Source: Duganella zoogloeoides (GTDB lineage: Bacteria; Pseudomonadota; Gammaproteobacteria; Burkholderiales; Burkholderiaceae_D). From it: 64,000 nt of DNA. Positions 34,495 through 43,784 of this stretch are shown piece by piece (the stretch's first letter is position 1; every line of letters starts with the position of its first letter). The stretch spans positions 4,402,001 to 4,466,000 of the forward strand of contig NZ_CP140152.1 in assembly GCF_034479515.1 (NCBI RefSeq). Reading direction: 5' to 3'. A program made the position numbers and the translations under genes. The notes under the pieces were generated by a model. It saw nothing but the letters and a program-made list of their open reading frames with translations, was not told the DNA's origin and searched no databases.

Positions 34495-35678
34495 TTACTG
34501 TATTGAGCATTATTCTGTGCGCCGTGCTGGCGCTGCTGGCGATTCCCGTACTGGTGCTACTGGTGCAGTCGCTGCTGGCGGCCAAGCCGGCCGGCCCGGG
34601 TCCGGCCATGACCGGCCGCCGCCCCCGGGTAGCGGTGCTGGTACCGGCCCATAACGAACAGGACGGCATCGGCGCCACCTTGGCCACGCTGCTGCCGCAG
34701 ATGCTTGCCGGCGACCGCGTACTGGTCGTGGCCGACAACTGCTCCGACAACACTGCCGGCGCCGCCCGCGCGGCCGGCGCCGAAGTGCGCGAACGCCACC
34801 ATGCCGAACAGCGCGGCAAGGGCTATGCGCTGGACTTCGGCGTGCAATGCCTGGCCGAAGATCCGCCCGAAGTCATGCTCATCGTCGATGCCGACTGCCT
34901 GGTCGAGCCGGGCGCCATCGACCGCCTGGCGCGCACCGCGCTGGCCAGTGGCCGGCCGGTGCAGGCGCTGTACCTGATGCGCTCGCCTGCTGGCAGCGGC
35001 CCGATGAAGAAAATCGCGGAATTCGCCTGGACCGTGAAAAACCTGGTGCGCCCGCTCGGCTTCCTGCGCCTGGGCATCCCCTGTCCGCTGATGGGCAGCG
35101 GCATGGCCTTCCCGTGGTCGGTGATCAGCACCGCTTCGCTGGCCAATGGCCACATCGTCGAAGACATGAAGCTGGGCATGGACCTGACCCGCGCCGGCAC
35201 GCCGCCGCTGTTCTGCCCGTACGTGCTGGTCTCGAGCACCTTCCCCAGCAGCGACGCCGGCACCCAGAGCCAGCGCCGCCGTTGGGAACACGGCCACCTG
35301 AGCATGATCGTCTCGGCCGCGCCACGCTTCCTGTTCGAGGGTCTGATGCGTGGCCGCATGGCCATGGTCGGCATGGCGCTCGACCTGATCGTGCCGCCGC
35401 TGGCGCTGCTGTCGCTGGTGGTGATCGCTGCGCTGGGCGCCAGCGGCCTGTTCGCACTGATTACCGGCGCGGTTGCGCCACTGCTGTTTGCGCTGTCGAT
35501 CGCCGTGGCGATGGGCGTGGCCGTGCTGCTGGCCTGGTGGCGCTACGGCCGCCAGACCCTGAGCGCGGCCAACCTGGCAATGGCAGTGCTGTATATTTTC
35601 TGGAAGGTGCCGGTCTATATCGGCTTCCTGATCAACCGCCAGGTCGAATGGGTGCGCTCCAAGCGCGACAGCGAATAA
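34491..35678 (+). CDS. processive-type GT2 glycosyltransferase (membrane)
   Basis: A 395-residue inner-membrane glycosyltransferase. The start is ATG at 34491, after GGGAGG; the longer frame is an artefact over the upstream gene. One N-terminal membrane helix, then the GT-A domain: VLVPAHNEQDGI, the DxD-type LIVDADCL, the acceptor/catalytic VEDMKLG and QSQRRRWEHGH, a Q-x-x-R-W motif typical of cellulose synthase/NodC-type processive enzymes. Three to four C-terminal membrane helices follow. It may extend the EPS backbone or add a beta-linked sugar. It probably forms an operon with the acetyltransferase and galE (24 bases downstream). Confidence 0.85.
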   Translation: MITVLSIILCAVLALLAIPVLVLLVQSLLAAKPAGPGPAMTGRRPRVAVLVPAHNEQDGIGATLATLLPQMLAGDRVLVVADNCSDNTAGAARAAGAEVRERHHAEQRGKGYALDFGVQCLAEDPPEVMLIVDADCLVEPGAIDRLARTALASGRPVQALYLMRSPAGSGPMKKIAEFAWTVKNLVRPLGFLRLGIPCPLMGSGMAFPWSVISTASLANGHIVEDMKLGMDLTRAGTPPLFCPYVLVSSTFPSSDAGTQSQRRRWEHGHLSMIVSAAPRFLFEGLMRGRMAMVGMALDLIVPPLALLSLVVIAALGASGLFALITGAVAPLLFALSIAVAMGVAVLLAWWRYGRQTLSAANLAMAVLYIFWKVPVYIGFLINRQVEWVRSKRDSE

Positions 35679-35702
35679 CTCTTAAAATACCAAGGAATCC
35701 TC

Positions 35703-36704
35703 ATGAAAGTTCTGGTTACCGGCGGCGCCGGCTACATTGGCTCCCATACCTGCGTCGAACTGCTGCACGCCGGTCACGACATCGTGATCGTTGACGACCT
35801 CTCCAACAGCACGGCCGATGTGGTCGAGCGCGTGACCACGCTGGGCGGCCGCGCGCCGGTCTTCATCGAGGCCGACATCCGCGACCGCGCTGCCATGGAG
35901 CAGGTATTTGCCGCCCACGCAGTGGACGCGGTGATCCACTTCGCCGGCCTCAAGGCGGTCGGTGAATCGGTGGCGCAGCCGCTGCGCTACTACGACGTCA
36001 ATGTCCACGGCAGCATCGTGCTGCTGGAAACCATGGCCCGCCACAACGTCAGGAAAATCATTTTCAGCTCGTCCGCCACGGTGTACGGCGACCCGGACAC
36101 CGTGCCAATCCGCGAAGAATCCGCGCTGCGCACCACCAATCCGTACGGCGCCTCCAAGCTGATGGTGGAAAACATCATGCGCGACCACGCTAAAGCTGCG
36201 CCCGACTGGGGCATCGTGCTGCTGCGCTACTTCAACCCGGTGGGCGCTCACGAAAGCGGCCTGATCGGCGAGGATCCGCGCGGCATTCCCAACAACCTGA
36301 TGCCGTTCATCGCCCAGGTGGCCGAAGGCCGCCGCGAGCGCCTGTCCGTGTTTGGCGACGACTACCCCACCACCGACGGCACCGGCATGCGCGACTACAT
36401 TCACGTGGTGGACCTGGCCATCGGCCATGTCAAGGCGTTGAACAAGCTCGACGACAATCACGGCGTGCTGACCTACAACCTCGGCACCGGCGCCGCCAGC
36501 AGCGTGCTCGACATGGTGCGCGCTTTTGAGCGTGCCTGCGGCAAAACCATCCCGTACAAGATCGAACCACGCCGAGCCGGCGACATCGCCGTATGCTACG
36601 CTGCCACCGACGTCGCCGAGCGCGAGCTGGGCTGGAAGGCGCAGCGCAACATCGAGCAAATGTGCGCCGACACCTGGCGCTACCAGCGTAGCCTGATACG
36701 CTAA
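35703..36704 (+). CDS. galE: UDP-glucose 4-epimerase
   Basis: A 333-residue short-chain dehydrogenase-like epimerase that interconverts UDP-glucose and UDP-galactose in the cytosol. The NAD-binding motif GGAGYIGSH is at residues 7-15; the catalytic Tyr-Lys pair is in [22 protein letters not shown] and [17 protein letters not shown] are typical. AAGGAA precedes the start. It supplies UDP-galactose for polysaccharide synthesis and closes the plus-strand mini-operon. Confidence 0.96.
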   Translation: MKVLVTGGAGYIGSHTCVELLHAGHDIVIVDDLSNSTADVVERVTTLGGRAPVFIEADIRDRAAMEQVFAAHAVDAVIHFAGLKAVGESVAQPLRYYDVNVHGSIVLLETMARHNVRKIIFSSSATVYGDPDTVPIREESALRTTNPYGASKLMVENIMRDHAKAAPDWGIVLLRYFNPVGAHESGLIGEDPRGIPNNLMPFIAQVAEGRRERLSVFGDDYPTTDGTGMRDYIHVVDLAIGHVKALNKLDDNHGVLTYNLGTGAASSVLDMVRAFERACGKTIPYKIEPRRAGDIAVCYAATDVAERELGWKAQRNIEQMCADTWRYQRSLIR

Positions 36705-36726
36705 GCAGCACCTGCCGCACCACACG

Positions 36727-36764
36727 GAAGGCCGCTCAATGCAGATTGGGCGGCCTTCTTTCTT
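36727..36764 (+). terminator. terminator between galE and the convergent eps operon
   Basis: GAAGGCCGC and GCGGCCTTC pair, with TCAAT/ATTGG extending the stem; TTTCTT follows. It lies between convergent genes and may stop both. Confidence 0.8.
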
Positions 36765-36788
36765 ATGATGCACCAAGATGCTGCGGCG

Positions 36789-37592
36789 TTACTCGCCGAA
36801 ATACTCGCGCCGCATCGACGGGGAGATAAAACTCAGGCGGCGCAAACGACGCAGCAGTTCAACCGGACGTTTCACCAGCCACTTCGGGAAATACTGGGTG
36901 AATACGCTGGTCGACTTGCTGTGCGAGCCGACGTGGCCAACGCGGTAGACGGCGCCGACAAAGGGCACAGGCGCCAACGGCTTGCCATTGCTTTCCAGAA
37001 AATCTCGGATGAAGATATGGCTGCCCAGCATGCGTTTGATGTACTCATCGGAGGCTTGTTCGAAGCTCGCCGGCAGCTCGTAGAGATCGGCCCTGATCAG
37101 ATAGCAGGTGCCACACAATTTCGAGAAGTCGGCGAAGCGATAGACATAGTTGCTGCCGTCACCCCATACATAGCCTTCACGGATGTACCAGCCATTGGCT
37201 TGCGGATTTGAAGCGGCCAGTGCCGCCAGCTTGTTGCTGATAAAATCGTCGTCATCGACTACCATGACATGCTGCATCGGTCCCGCGTGCAACATGCCCG
37301 CTAAGATCCGTCGCCCCTTGTCCAGGCGCACCGCCTCATAAAAAATTTCCTTGTCAACGCTGCCCTGCTCGTGCAAAGGGTTGGACTCGAAGTCGACCCA
37401 CTTGACATCGAAACCCGCAGGCAAAGCTGGCAAATCGGCCCCACGATTGGCGACGATGATCGCTTTCCAGTCGGTGCTTTCCTGCGACGCAATCGACTTG
37501 ACGGTCGCAGTGAGGTTGCTCTTGAGCTTGCCCCAATCGCGAGCATTGTCCTGGTGGCGGACGGGAATTACAAAGGTCAGTGCTTTTTTCAT
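36789..37592 (-). CDS. GT-A-like glycosyltransferase, last gene of the eps operon
   Basis: A 267-residue cytosolic protein. FVIPVRHQDNARDW and a four-Asp metal site (MVVDDDDFISNKL, with DxD) are visible, consistent with a GT-A fold transferase. It has no membrane helix. Sequence is unlike the GT2 enzymes nearby; it resembles uncharacterised transferases of polysaccharide loci. Donor and acceptor cannot be inferred. It follows the GT4 gene by 63 bases. Confidence 0.7.
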   Translation of the reverse strand: MKKALTFVIPVRHQDNARDWGKLKSNLTATVKSIASQESTDWKAIIVANRGADLPALPAGFDVKWVDFESNPLHEQGSVDKEIFYEAVRLDKGRRILAGMLHAGPMQHVMVVDDDDFISNKLAALAASNPQANGWYIREGYVWGDGSNYVYRFADFSKLCGTCYLIRADLYELPASFEQASDEYIKRMLGSHIFIRDFLESNGKPLAPVPFVGAVYRVGHVGSHSKSTSVFTQYFPKWLVKRPVELLRRLRRLSFISPSMRREYFGE

Positions 37593-37655
37593 TTTTGATT
37601 CACATCAGTCTGGGCGCTGCAAAAAGAAAGCGGAGGATGGTGTGCAGGCACAACG

Positions 37656-38858
37656 TCACTGGCCACGCTTGATCAGCACAGCCAACTTGGCCGCTTCGGT
37701 ATCGATCGAATGGCGCTCGACCGCGCGCAGGTGGGCGCGTTCGCCCATGATCGCGATCTGGTCGAGCGGCGTGGCGAGCACACGCTCGAGGCCGGCAGCG
37801 ACGGCATCGACATCGCCTGCCGGGATCAGCCAGCCGTTTTCGCCGTCACGCACCAGCTCAGGAATGCCGGCCACGTAAGTGGTGAGCACCGGGCGACGCA
37901 GCGTCATCGATTCCATGACCACCACGGGCAGGCCCTCGGCAAAGCTCGGCAAGGCCAGCGCGCGCGATGCCAGGATTTCCTCGCGCACTTGGTCGCTGCT
38001 GATCCAGCCGGTGATGCGTACGACATTGTGCAACTGGTGGCGCGCAATCAGGGTTTCGATCTCGCTGCGCATTTCGCCATCACCGGCCAGCACCAGTTCC
38101 ACGGCGACGCCGCGCGCGACCAGTTGCGCCACGGCGCGCACCAGCAGCAGCTGGCCCTTCTGTTCGCACAAGCGGCCTACACAGACCAGCCGTGGCGCGG
38201 CTGGCGGCGGCACGGCGGGACCGGCATGGAACGCCGGCTCCAGACCGCAATGAACGATTTCCACTTTCGGCCAGTCGGTGTACGGAATCCAGCGAAACAG
38301 CTGGCTACGGCCAAAGCTGCTGATCGCCACCACGAAGGCGGAACGGGCAATCTTTTCCTTGATGTGCAAAAACTCGGGCTTGTCGAATTCTTCCGGTCCG
38401 TGAACCGTAAAGCTGTAGGCCGGGCCACCGAGCGCGCGCGCCAGCATGGCCACCTCGGCCGGATTGGTACCGAAATGAGCATGCAGGTGGCGCACGCCAG
38501 ACTTGCGCATCCAGCCCAGCATGCGGCACGCTTCGGCCAGGTAGATCAGGTGCAACGGTAACGGCCGGTCGGCACGGCGCGCCATGCGTAGTGCCAGCTT
38601 GGCGGCGCCGAGGAAGGATCCCGGTGCGCGTACCAGTTCGCCGAGCATGGCCTTGACCAGGGCTGGCGCGCCGTCGCGCAGCAGGTAGCGGGTTTTTTCG
38701 CGTTCACGCAAATCTTCGGCATCAACCAACTGGTCGGCCCAGCCGCGCAGCGCAAAACGCTCGACCTCGAAGCCCTGGCGTTCGAGTGCGAGGATTTCAC
38801 GACGGATAAAACTATGGCTGACTTTGGGGTACTGATTGATGAGGTAAGCTATTTTCAT
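37656..38858 (-). CDS. GT4 glycosyltransferase (WcaL/EPS type)
   Basis: A 400-residue GT-B fold enzyme. The N terminus (MKIAYLINQYPKVSHSFIRREILALERQGFEV) is typical of the colanic-acid WcaL group. HLHAHFGTNPAEVA, SFTVHGPEEFDKPE and the C-terminal nucleotide-sugar site FAEGLPVVVMESMTL (EX7E) are present. It acts at the cytosolic face on the undecaprenyl-linked repeat unit. Part of the minus-strand eps operon. Confidence 0.9.
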   Translation of the reverse strand: MKIAYLINQYPKVSHSFIRREILALERQGFEVERFALRGWADQLVDAEDLREREKTRYLLRDGAPALVKAMLGELVRAPGSFLGAAKLALRMARRADRPLPLHLIYLAEACRMLGWMRKSGVRHLHAHFGTNPAEVAMLARALGGPAYSFTVHGPEEFDKPEFLHIKEKIARSAFVVAISSFGRSQLFRWIPYTDWPKVEIVHCGLEPAFHAGPAVPPPAAPRLVCVGRLCEQKGQLLLVRAVAQLVARGVAVELVLAGDGEMRSEIETLIARHQLHNVVRITGWISSDQVREEILASRALALPSFAEGLPVVVMESMTLRRPVLTTYVAGIPELVRDGENGWLIPAGDVDAVAAGLERVLATPLDQIAIMGERAHLRAVERHSIDTEAAKLAVLIKRGQ

Positions 38859-38889
38859 TGGATGTACTAGTTGACTTTAACGGAGGACG

Positions 38890-40059
38890 TTACGACCGGA
38901 TTTCGGCCTCGGACAGGGCTTTTTCCTCCACCACCGGGTCGACCGATTCACGCAACGCTTCCTCGGGTGCCGCGTCTGCGACAACGTCAGCGGTGATAGC
39001 AACGGCTGGCATGCGCGACCTGCTGGCGCCGAACCAGCCATTGACCACGTCGGCCCAATGCTTGCCGTGCTTCATGAACCAACTTTCGTAAAACCTGGTC
39101 GAACAATAGGCAAGTATGAACAACACGGCGAACAACAGTGGTCGTTTCAGGTATTTGACTATCACGTCGCCGCTGCCCAGCCAGGTGAAGTTCAGCATCG
39201 GATGGATTACGTAGAGCGCATACGAAATCCCCGCGACAAATACCAGGGGACGATTATCCAGGCCGTGCACCATGCTGGAGGTGGGCTGCATCAGCGTACC
39301 GCCCACCAGCAGCATGGCGAAATAAGGACGCAGGAAATTGAGCCACATGCCCTGCGGCATACTGGAAAAGACCAGCAGCACCGACACTGGCCAGAGCGGC
39401 ACCACGCGCAGGATATCGCGTGCATGCTTGCCGAAACTGCCGTGATAGACCAGGGCCAGTGTACATCCCGCCAGGATTTCATCGATACGGTAGTAGCTGA
39501 CACTCGATGCGATCACGCCGTCCCAGACGCGCAGGATGGTAAAACCTACTCCTATGAACGGCAGCAACAACAGGCCCCGTCCGCGCAGGATCGCCACCAG
39601 CAGCGCCACGCCGACGTAAAACTGCAGCTCCATGCACAAGCTCCACAGATGCTCGGTCATGGGCGCCAGGTCGTTGGGCATGGCCTGCTCCAACGGCAGG
39701 TTGGCGTAGAACAACAGGTGGCTTGCCCACCTGGAAAGCGGCGCCGGTATCAGCAGCAACGCGATGATCATGTACAGCCAGGCCAGCGGCAATACCCGGC
39801 AAAAACGTTTGACCAGGAAACCGCCGATGCGCTGATCCCGGAGCAGGAACGAGGTAATCAGAAAGCCCGACAGCGTAAAGAAAATCACCATGCCGAAGAC
39901 CCCGGCACTGTGGTTGAGCAAAAGATAATGCGGACCCAGTGGCAGCAGGTGCGCAGCCAGCACCAGCAAAATGCTCAAGCCACGCCAGCCGTCGAGGACC
40001 GAAAGATGGCCCCCGTGCGGCGTGGCTAAAGCAGGCTCGGGCATTTTTGGATTACTCAT
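38890..40059 (-). CDS. membrane acyltransferase 3 family protein
   Basis: A 389-residue polytopic protein. The family signature is clear: LDGWRGLSILLVLAAHLLPL near the N terminus, then FFTLSGFLITSFLL and an R-x10-H-type arrangement in the membrane part. Ten or so membrane segments; a 60-residue charged C-terminal tail is cytosolic. Such proteins O-acetylate exported polysaccharides or lipid-linked sugars. It lies 7 bases after the polymerase stop, in the eps operon. Confidence 0.9.
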   Translation of the reverse strand: MSNPKMPEPALATPHGGHLSVLDGWRGLSILLVLAAHLLPLGPHYLLLNHSAGVFGMVIFFTLSGFLITSFLLRDQRIGGFLVKRFCRVLPLAWLYMIIALLLIPAPLSRWASHLLFYANLPLEQAMPNDLAPMTEHLWSLCMELQFYVGVALLVAILRGRGLLLLPFIGVGFTILRVWDGVIASSVSYYRIDEILAGCTLALVYHGSFGKHARDILRVVPLWPVSVLLVFSSMPQGMWLNFLRPYFAMLLVGGTLMQPTSSMVHGLDNRPLVFVAGISYALYVIHPMLNFTWLGSGDVIVKYLKRPLLFAVLFILAYCSTRFYESWFMKHGKHWADVVNGWFGASRSRMPAVAITADVVADAAPEEALRESVDPVVEEKALSEAEIRS

Positions 40060-40066
40060 GGCTGGC

Positions 40067-41539
40067 TCAGTAACGAGGCTGAACAGCCGACTGGTATGGC
40101 GCCGACATCGGGGCCGCCTGCGAGGCCGACTTGACCGGCGTTGCCGCCATGACGCGCCCCAGCGCGCAGCCGGCGCCCACTGCGAACCACAGGTACCAGT
40201 TATATGACAGGTAATAGAACATATTGTCGCTGTAGGAGCAGATCAGGAAACTCAGAACGATCAGGACCAGCGAGAACGCTGCCATCTTGTCGATCTTCAG
40301 CAGCGCCGTCAATTGACGGATCATGCTGAGGGATTGCCACAGGAAGGCGAGCAGGCCGATGACACCCAACTCGAAAATCAGCTGAACGTAAACGCTGTGA
40401 GCACCGAACTTGGTCTTGCCAGCGAGCGGGAAGAAGATCGGCGAATACTCCTGGAAAGTTTGCAGTCCCAGTCCCGACAAATAGTTGAGGGGAGACATAT
40501 AGCCAAACGCGCATTCCCACAGGTAAACGCGCCAGGCGTAAGAGTTCAGCACGGCATAGGTAGCCACCTCGTTGCCCTGCCCCAGGTCGAGCAGGCGATC
40601 GCCGATGCCGGGGACAAACAGCGCACCGACACCAAGCACCACCATGTAGACCAGGTAGCGGCGCTCGAAAATCAGCGCGTACAACCCGAAGCCGACAGCC
40701 GTCGCCAGCCAGGCGCTACGGGTTTTGGTGAGCAACAGCAGCATCAGCAGCAACAGCAGGTAGGCGCCCAGCCCCAGGCGCGCAGCGCCGCTGGCAGTCA
40801 CCGGCATGGTTTTGAACAAGTAGAAGGCCACGACGATGATCACGGTCAGATAGAACGCCAGCACGTTGGGGTGGGCGAACGTACTTTCCAAGCGGAAGCC
40901 GCCGCCGAAATGCAGCGCGATATCGACAAACGAATACAGCACTGGAATCGCCGAGGACCATACCACCAGCCGCATCATGTGACGGAAACTATCGCGGTCG
41001 CTGACGCACTGGTAGCCGCCCACGAACATCGCAAAATACGACAGCTGTTGCAGGAACAGACGTATCGATTCGCCAGTGAACGGCGAATGTATCGCGCCAA
41101 AGATGAGAACCAGGAGGAACGGTACCCACGCCATGTAGGCACGGCCGGGCAACACCTTGGGCCGTTCGAACACCAGCAGCAATGCCAGCAGAATCACGAT
41201 GGCATTGATCACGCCACCGATGCCAACCATGTAGCCGCCCAGCGAAAAGCGGGTGAACTCGAGCGCGTTATCTCCTCCCGCGCGCAGCACGACAATGAGC
41301 AGCAGCGTGAGCTTGCGGTCGTAAATCACCAGCAGTCCGAACACCATCGCCGCTGGCAATGCCACCAGCTTGGACAAGCTGCCGCCCATCAGGTCCACCA
41401 GGATGGGCGTGGCCGCACCCAGCAAACCGGCCAGGCATACTGCCAGCACCACCATCACGTAGACCAGGCGGAACGGGTTCTTGATAAAATCGGGCGCCTT
41501 CAACGAGCGCCACGCAGGGCTTTTCAGCAACGCGGGCAT
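40067..41539 (-). CDS. O-antigen ligase/polymerase family membrane protein (Wzy/WaaL-like)
   Basis: A 490-residue protein with about 11-12 hydrophobic segments and one large periplasmic loop (DLGQGNEVATYAVLNSYAWRVYLWECAFGYM ... HSVYVQLIFELGVIG). The Wzy_C layout, with conserved Arg and the HSVYVQ segment near the end of the loop, fits a polymerase or ligase. In this locus the natural role is polymerisation of EPS repeat units in the periplasm. AGGTATGC precedes the ATG. Confidence 0.85.
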   Translation of the reverse strand: MPALLKSPAWRSLKAPDFIKNPFRLVYVMVVLAVCLAGLLGAATPILVDLMGGSLSKLVALPAAMVFGLLVIYDRKLTLLLIVVLRAGGDNALEFTRFSLGGYMVGIGGVINAIVILLALLLVFERPKVLPGRAYMAWVPFLLVLIFGAIHSPFTGESIRLFLQQLSYFAMFVGGYQCVSDRDSFRHMMRLVVWSSAIPVLYSFVDIALHFGGGFRLESTFAHPNVLAFYLTVIIVVAFYLFKTMPVTASGAARLGLGAYLLLLLMLLLLTKTRSAWLATAVGFGLYALIFERRYLVYMVVLGVGALFVPGIGDRLLDLGQGNEVATYAVLNSYAWRVYLWECAFGYMSPLNYLSGLGLQTFQEYSPIFFPLAGKTKFGAHSVYVQLIFELGVIGLLAFLWQSLSMIRQLTALLKIDKMAAFSLVLIVLSFLICSYSDNMFYYLSYNWYLWFAVGAGCALGRVMAATPVKSASQAAPMSAPYQSAVQPRY

Positions 41540-41563
41540 AGCATACCTATCTCAAATAATATT

Positions 41564-42637
41564 TCAGGCCAACTGGGCCGATACGCTCATGCGGCGTTTG
41601 CCGGGAAAGCGACGGATCAGCCAGGAACGCACCGCGTTCCATTCGCCGGTCTCTGGGGCATTGGCGGCGCGAAAACGGTTGTAGCGCCACAGCAGGCTGG
41701 CTTCGTGCCGCGTGGAAATGGTTTTGCGGTAGGTGAGCTCACGTTCGAGTTCGTCCGACTGGCCCAGCCCGCGCCGCAGTACGTTGGCCATGCGCTCAAA
41801 TTCAGCGTCGAAATTGCGCTGGCCGTCGACGTCCATCAGGATGCCGCCATGGTTGCAAAATGGTGCAGGGTCGAAATACGGCAACTGGTGCATGGTGCAG
41901 AACGCGCGCACCAGGAAACGTGACACATGTAACGACACCTCCATCTGGTCCATGAACCGGGTGGCGCTGACGTTGTTGCCATGCCAGCGGTAGCGAATCA
42001 GCTTTTCGGGCACATTGGCGCAGCGGCCCTGGATCGCCAGTTGGCCGAACAAAAAATAATCCTCGGCCAACGACGGCACTTCCAGGCTGTGCTGCGGCGG
42101 CAGCACCTTGAGCATGTCGATGCCGTAACGCACGCCCATGCGGCGCACTTCGTCGAAGCGCAGCATCGACGTCGGGTGGGCGATCGGATTACGGAACAGG
42201 CTGGCAGCGGCAACGCGCGCGGTGCCGATTGGCATGCTCATTTCGCCGATATTGGCGCCAGCCGCGTCGATCACGTCGGCCTGGCCGCCGATGGCCACGC
42301 AGTCGGGCTGGGCGGCAAACGCGGCCAGGCTGACGGCCATGCGCTCGGGAAAACAGACGTCGTCGGCATCATGGCGCAACACGTAGTCGCAGTCAGCCAG
42401 GTCGAGGCCGCAATTGAGCAGGCCGGACAATCCCTGCGCTTCGGGGAACGAATGCAGTTCGATGCGCGGATCGCGCTCGTGGTAACGTTCCACCATCTCG
42501 CGGCTGCCGTCGGTAGAGCCATGGTCGAGTACCAGAACGCGCCAATCCTGGACGGTCTGCGCCTGGAGGCTGTCGAGCGACTCCGCCAGGAAGTCGACGC
42601 CGTTTTTAACCGGCAACAATACGTCTATCTTTGCCAC
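41564..42637 (-). CDS. GT2 glycosyltransferase
   Basis: A 357-residue cytosolic GT-A enzyme. The start codon is GTG (42637), supported by GAGGAG about 6 bases upstream. DVLLPVKNGVDFLAESLDSLQAQTV, VLDHGSTDGSREM and the metal site LRHDADDVCFPERM are typical. It adds a sugar to the EPS repeat unit; donor unknown. A 129-base gap without features separates it from the preceding GT2. Confidence 0.9.
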   Translation of the reverse strand: MAKIDVLLPVKNGVDFLAESLDSLQAQTVQDWRVLVLDHGSTDGSREMVERYHERDPRIELHSFPEAQGLSGLLNCGLDLADCDYVLRHDADDVCFPERMAVSLAAFAAQPDCVAIGGQADVIDAAGANIGEMSMPIGTARVAAASLFRNPIAHPTSMLRFDEVRRMGVRYGIDMLKVLPPQHSLEVPSLAEDYFLFGQLAIQGRCANVPEKLIRYRWHGNNVSATRFMDQMEVSLHVSRFLVRAFCTMHQLPYFDPAPFCNHGGILMDVDGQRNFDAEFERMANVLRRGLGQSDELERELTYRKTISTRHEASLLWRYNRFRAANAPETGEWNAVRSWLIRRFPGKRRMSVSAQLA

Positions 42638-42766
42638 TGTGCAGCTCCTCTAAAACTTGCGCCGTTCCCCTCGCTGCCGACGCTGCCAGTTGTGAGCAAA
42701 CACGCAAAAATAATATCATGCAAAAAAATACAAAAACAATTGGCTTGCTGCTGCATCCATCGACAC

Positions 42767-43726
42767 TTAGCCGCGATACGGCGTGCGCAGATGCAGCGCC
42801 TCGAGTGTCAGCCGGCCCAGCTTCTGGACGCTATGGCGCAAGAACGACACCACGTTGGCGACAGAGCCTTCTGCCTGCAGCGCCGACCAGTAGTAGCCAA
42901 AACCACTGCGCGACTGACCGCGATTGAACATGCGGTGACCGATGTCGTAACGCAGCCCGACGATCTCGTGGCGCACCGCCGGCGCCAGCGCCGGGCGCTT
43001 GCCGACCAGCGGCGAATCGAGCAATGCCACCAGCACCCGCTCATGGCATTGCAGCGTTTCAACGAAATTGTTGGTCAGGTTGGTCTCATGCGAGGTTTTG
43101 TCCACCAGCACTTGCGACTGCAACAGGAAGGCGCCGACATCGGCGCAGCGCAACCACAGGTCGTAGTCTTCAGCCTGGCGGTAGCGCGGATCGAACTGCC
43201 CTGCCCGTGCCAGCACCTCGCGGCGGATCACCACGTTCGAGCAGGTACCGACGAAATTGGCTTTCACCAGCGCCTTGAGCGGGTCGTGCATCACGGTGTC
43301 GAAAACGATGTCGGGATCGCCCCGGAACTGGTCAAAATGCGCGACCGGGCCGCCGATCGAATGGTCGATCACCGTGTAATTACAGGCCAGAAAGCCCACT
43401 TCGGGATGACGCTCAAGCAAGGCCAACTGTACTGCCAACTTGTCGGAAGACCATAAGTCGTCAGCATCAAGAAAGGCGATCAGCCTGCCCTGGCTGGCGG
43501 CGATGCCGACGTTGCGCGCATTCGACACGCCACCGTTGGGGATGCTGATGACGCGGACCGCATCGCCGAACTGGGCCAGCTGGCCCATCGTATCATCACG
43601 CGAGCCGTCGTTGACCACGATCAGTTCGAAGTCGCTGCAGGTCTGCGCAAGCACCGTCCTGACCGTATCGGCAATAAAGGCCGCGCCGTTATAGACAGGA
43701 ATGACGACGGAAAAAGTCACGGACAT
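42767..43726 (-). CDS. GT2 glycosyltransferase
   Basis: A 319-residue GT-A fold transferase. SVVIPVYNGAAFIADTVRTVLAQT, VVNDGSRDDTM and the DxD-type AFLDADDLWSSDKL are canonical. GAGGTAAG precedes the ATG. It starts 58 bases after the xrtB-epsI stop and is part of the eps operon. Donor and linkage cannot be read from the sequence. Confidence 0.92.
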   Translation of the reverse strand: MSVTFSVVIPVYNGAAFIADTVRTVLAQTCSDFELIVVNDGSRDDTMGQLAQFGDAVRVISIPNGGVSNARNVGIAASQGRLIAFLDADDLWSSDKLAVQLALLERHPEVGFLACNYTVIDHSIGGPVAHFDQFRGDPDIVFDTVMHDPLKALVKANFVGTCSNVVIRREVLARAGQFDPRYRQAEDYDLWLRCADVGAFLLQSQVLVDKTSHETNLTNNFVETLQCHERVLVALLDSPLVGKRPALAPAVRHEIVGLRYDIGHRMFNRGQSRSGFGYYWSALQAEGSVANVVSFLRHSVQKLGRLTLEALHLRTPYRG

Positions 43727-43784
43727 CTAACACTTACCTCTAAAATAAATTGGCGGATCCCGGCGCGGCGCACCGACTGTCCAT